A DNA stretch of 64,000 bases, taken from positions 5,394,001 to 5,458,000 of the forward strand of contig CAWAHF010000004.1 of assembly GCA_963781805.1 (NCBI GenBank), in the 5' to 3' direction. The position numbers were made by a program, and so were the translations under genes. Below, piece after piece: positions 62,227 to 64,000 of this stretch (its first letter is position 1; each line of letters opens with the position of its first letter). The notes below the pieces were generated by a model that did not search any database, was not told the DNA's origin, and was given only the letters and a program-made list of their open reading frames with translations. This DNA comes from JAFGPL01 sp963781805. Its GTDB lineage: Bacteria > Bacteroidota > Bacteroidia > Bacteroidales > UBA10428.

Positions 62227-64000
62227 ATGAAAACAGCCCGTACACTTATTTCGTTAATAACTTTTTTATTTTGCTTAAATTCCATGGTAAAATCGCAGGT
62301 TCATGCCGAATTTACCATGAATATCCAGGCTGGTTGTTCCCCTCTTAAGGTAAATTTTGTCAACCAAAGTACGCCAATCGATTCTCTTAGCTTTACATGG
62401 TACCTTGGCGTACAGCAAGGTACATCAACCTTGAGAAATCCACAAGCTACATATGTTACACCGGGTGCTTACGATGTAAAACTTGTTGTACAGCATAATG
62501 CACAAAAGGATTCAGTGACCAAAACCATTATTGTTTATAAAAACCCGACCGCAAAATTTTCATCGGAGCGGGTGGGGTGTACCCCCCTGGAGGTTCATTT
62601 TACCGATTTAAGTATTGAAGGAGACGGACAAATCACCAGCTGGTATTGGGATTTTAGAACGGGCGATACACTTACCATCAGAAATCCGGTAAAAACTTTT
62701 TCAATACCGGGACAGTATGATATCTATTTTTCGGTGACAGATGTTCATGGATGCAAAGACTTTGTTGATTCTTTGAAATATATTGATGTGGTAACCCCAC
62801 CGGTGGCAGACTTCTCGATAAGTCCTGTTTCAGCCTGTCAGGTTCCGGCGCTGTTTTCATTTACCAACCAGTCAACCAGCCAGGGAGTAGTTTCTTACGA
62901 TTGGGATTTTGGCGATGGTACCCAGTCACAGCAGACCAATCCGTCCAAAACGTACAATACGTTTAATAATTTCCCTGTAAAACTCACGTTAACCAGCGAT
63001 CATGGTTGTTCCGATGATACTACAAAAACTGCTTATGTAAGCGGTGTTGTAGCCTCAGGAATCATCAGGCAGAATGAAATTCCGTTAAATCAAAATGATA
63101 CGATTTGTCTTGGCACCTTTGACTTTTCGAACTCTTCCACAGGAACAGATAACGTACGCTGGATCTTTGACGATGGATCCACTTCATCCAGCAAATTTGG
63201 TTTTCATGAATATACGATTGCCAAAAATTATGCGGTTAAATTAATTGCTGCTCCTCTTACCGAATGTGCCGATACTTTTGTATGGAATCTTAAGGTAGAA
63301 GATATTAAGGCAGATTTTAATATGAGTACCGAATATTCCTGTATGTCGCCTGTAAATATTAGTTTTAACGATTTGTCCTCCAACGCCGTAAAATGGGAAT
63401 GGACTTTTTATGACAATACCAAAACAACTACCCAAAATACCTCTCATACGTTTAGCCTGCCAAAAGATACAGATCAATACCTTATCAACGGTGAAGTTCC
63501 TTTTACCACTACTCTTACCGTTGAGAGCCCCGGTGGATGCAAGGCGACCAAACAAAAAAACCTGATCATCAAGAAGCCGACCGCACTTTTCTCGGTCGAT
63601 AAGGTTGAAGGGTGTATTCCATTAATGGTGAAATTTAAAGATAAAAGTCTGACGGATAAACCGGAAAATCTGATTACAAACTGGGAATGGATTTTCAGCG
63701 CGACCCAAAAAAATTCAGGTACTATAGATTCTGCCCAATTTACCTATAGTCTGGATGGTACATTTCCTTCAAAGCTTGTGATTACCAACAACAAAGGATG
63801 TAAAGATACTTCGTATATCATCAATATAAATGCAGGCAAAAAGCTGTTGCCTGATTTTATTCTGGGAACTACAGAAGCCTGCCAGAATGAAGAGATTTCA
63901 CTTTTTGACAATACCCCTGAATCGTCGTTAATTCAAAGATGGCACTACCAGGTGGGTGGAGTAGATGTGGATGCTTTGCCCAACGAACGCAATCCCCAGT
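62227..64000 (+). CDS. Large PKD-repeat secreted surface protein (N-terminal part)
   Basis: The frame is open from the ATG at 62227 (another ATG at 62215) to the window edge, so at least 591 residues. A signal peptide (FCLNSMVKSQ) is followed by repeated PKD/Ig-like domains of about 90 residues: FSFTNQSTSQGVV with YDWDFGDGTQSQQT, WYWDFRTGDTLTI, WIFDDGSTSSSKF and WEWTFYDNTKTTTQ. Each has the conserved cysteine near its start (GCTPLEVHFTD, ACQVPALFSF, GCIPLMVKFKD). Such proteins in gliding Bacteroidota carry a C-terminal type IX sorting signal, not visible here. It is divergent from porP and probably its export partner. Confidence 0.9.
   Translation, partial: MKTARTLISLITFLFCLNSMVKSQVHAEFTMNIQAGCSPLKVNFVNQSTPIDSLSFTWYLGVQQGTSTLRNPQATYVTPGAYDVKLVVQHNAQKDSVTKTIIVYKNPTAKFSSERVGCTPLEVHFTDLSIEGDGQITSWYWDFRTGDTLTIRNPVKTFSIPGQYDIYFSVTDVHGCKDFVDSLKYIDVVTPPVADFSISPVSACQVPALFSFTNQSTSQGVVSYDWDFGDGTQSQQTNPSKTYNTFNNFPVKLTLTSDHGCSDDTTKTAYVSGVVASGIIRQNEIPLNQNDTICLGTFDFSNSSTGTDNVRWIFDDGSTSSSKFGFHEYTIAKNYAVKLIAAPLTECADTFVWNLKVEDIKADFNMSTEYSCMSPVNISFNDLSSNAVKWEWTFYDNTKTTTQNTSHTFSLPKDTDQYLINGEVPFTTTLTVESPGGCKATKQKNLIIKKPTALFSVDKVEGCIPLMVKFKDKSLTDKPENLITNWEWIFSATQKNSGTIDSAQFTYSLDGTFPSKLVITNNKGCKDTSYIININAGKKLLPDFILGTTEACQNEEISLFDNTPESSLIQRWHYQVGGVDVDALPNERNPQ

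Noticed and set aside
1..64000. CRISPR array, rRNA operon or tRNA gene
   Set aside because: No regularly spaced direct repeats, no rRNA-like sequence, and no cloverleaf with a T-loop GGTTCGA-type box noticed in the intergenic gaps.

Overview
The window is a slice of a low-GC Bacteroidota chromosome, most like Bacteroidales/Marinilabiliales or a related gliding lineage. Evidence for this: gliding and type IX secretion genes (gldD, gldE, porP/sprF, a porE-like gene, a T9SS sorting tail), a TonB receptor paired with a DUF4249 lipoprotein, families largely confined to the phylum (DUF4293, GIN-domain and DUF4249 proteins), TTTG-N19/20-TAnnTTTG promoters and an almost complete lack of Shine-Dalgarno sites. 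Apart from one probable transposon relic there are no mobile elements, and there is no CRISPR array, rRNA or recognisable tRNA.

Layout. 1-3006: end of the Na+-pumping NADH:quinone reductase operon (nqrE, nqrF) with its flavin transferase apbE, then a DUF4180 gene. 3090-5583 (minus): ECF sigma factor, zinc-finger-type anti-sigma factor and an envelope lipoprotein. 5807-8658: FkbM methyltransferase, GT4 glycosyltransferase and a further methyltransferase. 8846-16082: ychF, a T9SS-sorted M14 carboxypeptidase, a PafA-family protein with a degraded active site, an S8 protease and an outer-membrane barrel protein. 16205-18725: pectinesterase-family lipoprotein and a HEPN/MNT pair, followed by a gene-free stretch with a transposon-end-like inverted repeat. 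19143-24148 (minus): mutY, ssb, gldE, gldD, a phosphopantetheinyl transferase and a GGGP synthase. 24273-28513: HU, a 30-residue COX24-like basic protein, RNase G and a DsbD-type reductase. 28533-31748 (minus): DUF4249 lipoprotein and TonB receptor. 31955-36285 (minus): second ECF sigma/anti-sigma pair followed by two auto-adhesin-like proteins and two barrel proteins. 36557-41568: STAS-like protein, ribosomal operon rpsF-rpsR-rplI, ridA and lptD. 41641-48016: amidase, MlaD, dnaA, YigZ and pyrBI. 48030-52377: DUF4293, SirB1-like protein, rny, a 6S-like RNA, zapA and a coiled-coil partner. 52499-57894: M23 peptidase with an apparent frameshift, anmK, secreted C69 dipeptidase and rplS. 58079-64000: a pappalysin-like protein lacking catalytic residues, porE-like and porP/sprF genes, and the start of a large PKD-repeat surface protein that runs off the window.

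The dominant theme is envelope biology: cell-wall turnover (amidase, M23, AnmK), outer-membrane assembly (LptD, MlaD), type IX secretion and gliding, and two cell-surface sigma circuits. The observations most worth a second look are two secreted hydrolase-family proteins whose key catalytic residues are replaced (11793-13451 and 58079-58918), a 6S-RNA-like structure between zapA and rny, the tiny COX24-like gene, and a one-base frameshift that separates an M23 peptidase from its signal peptide.
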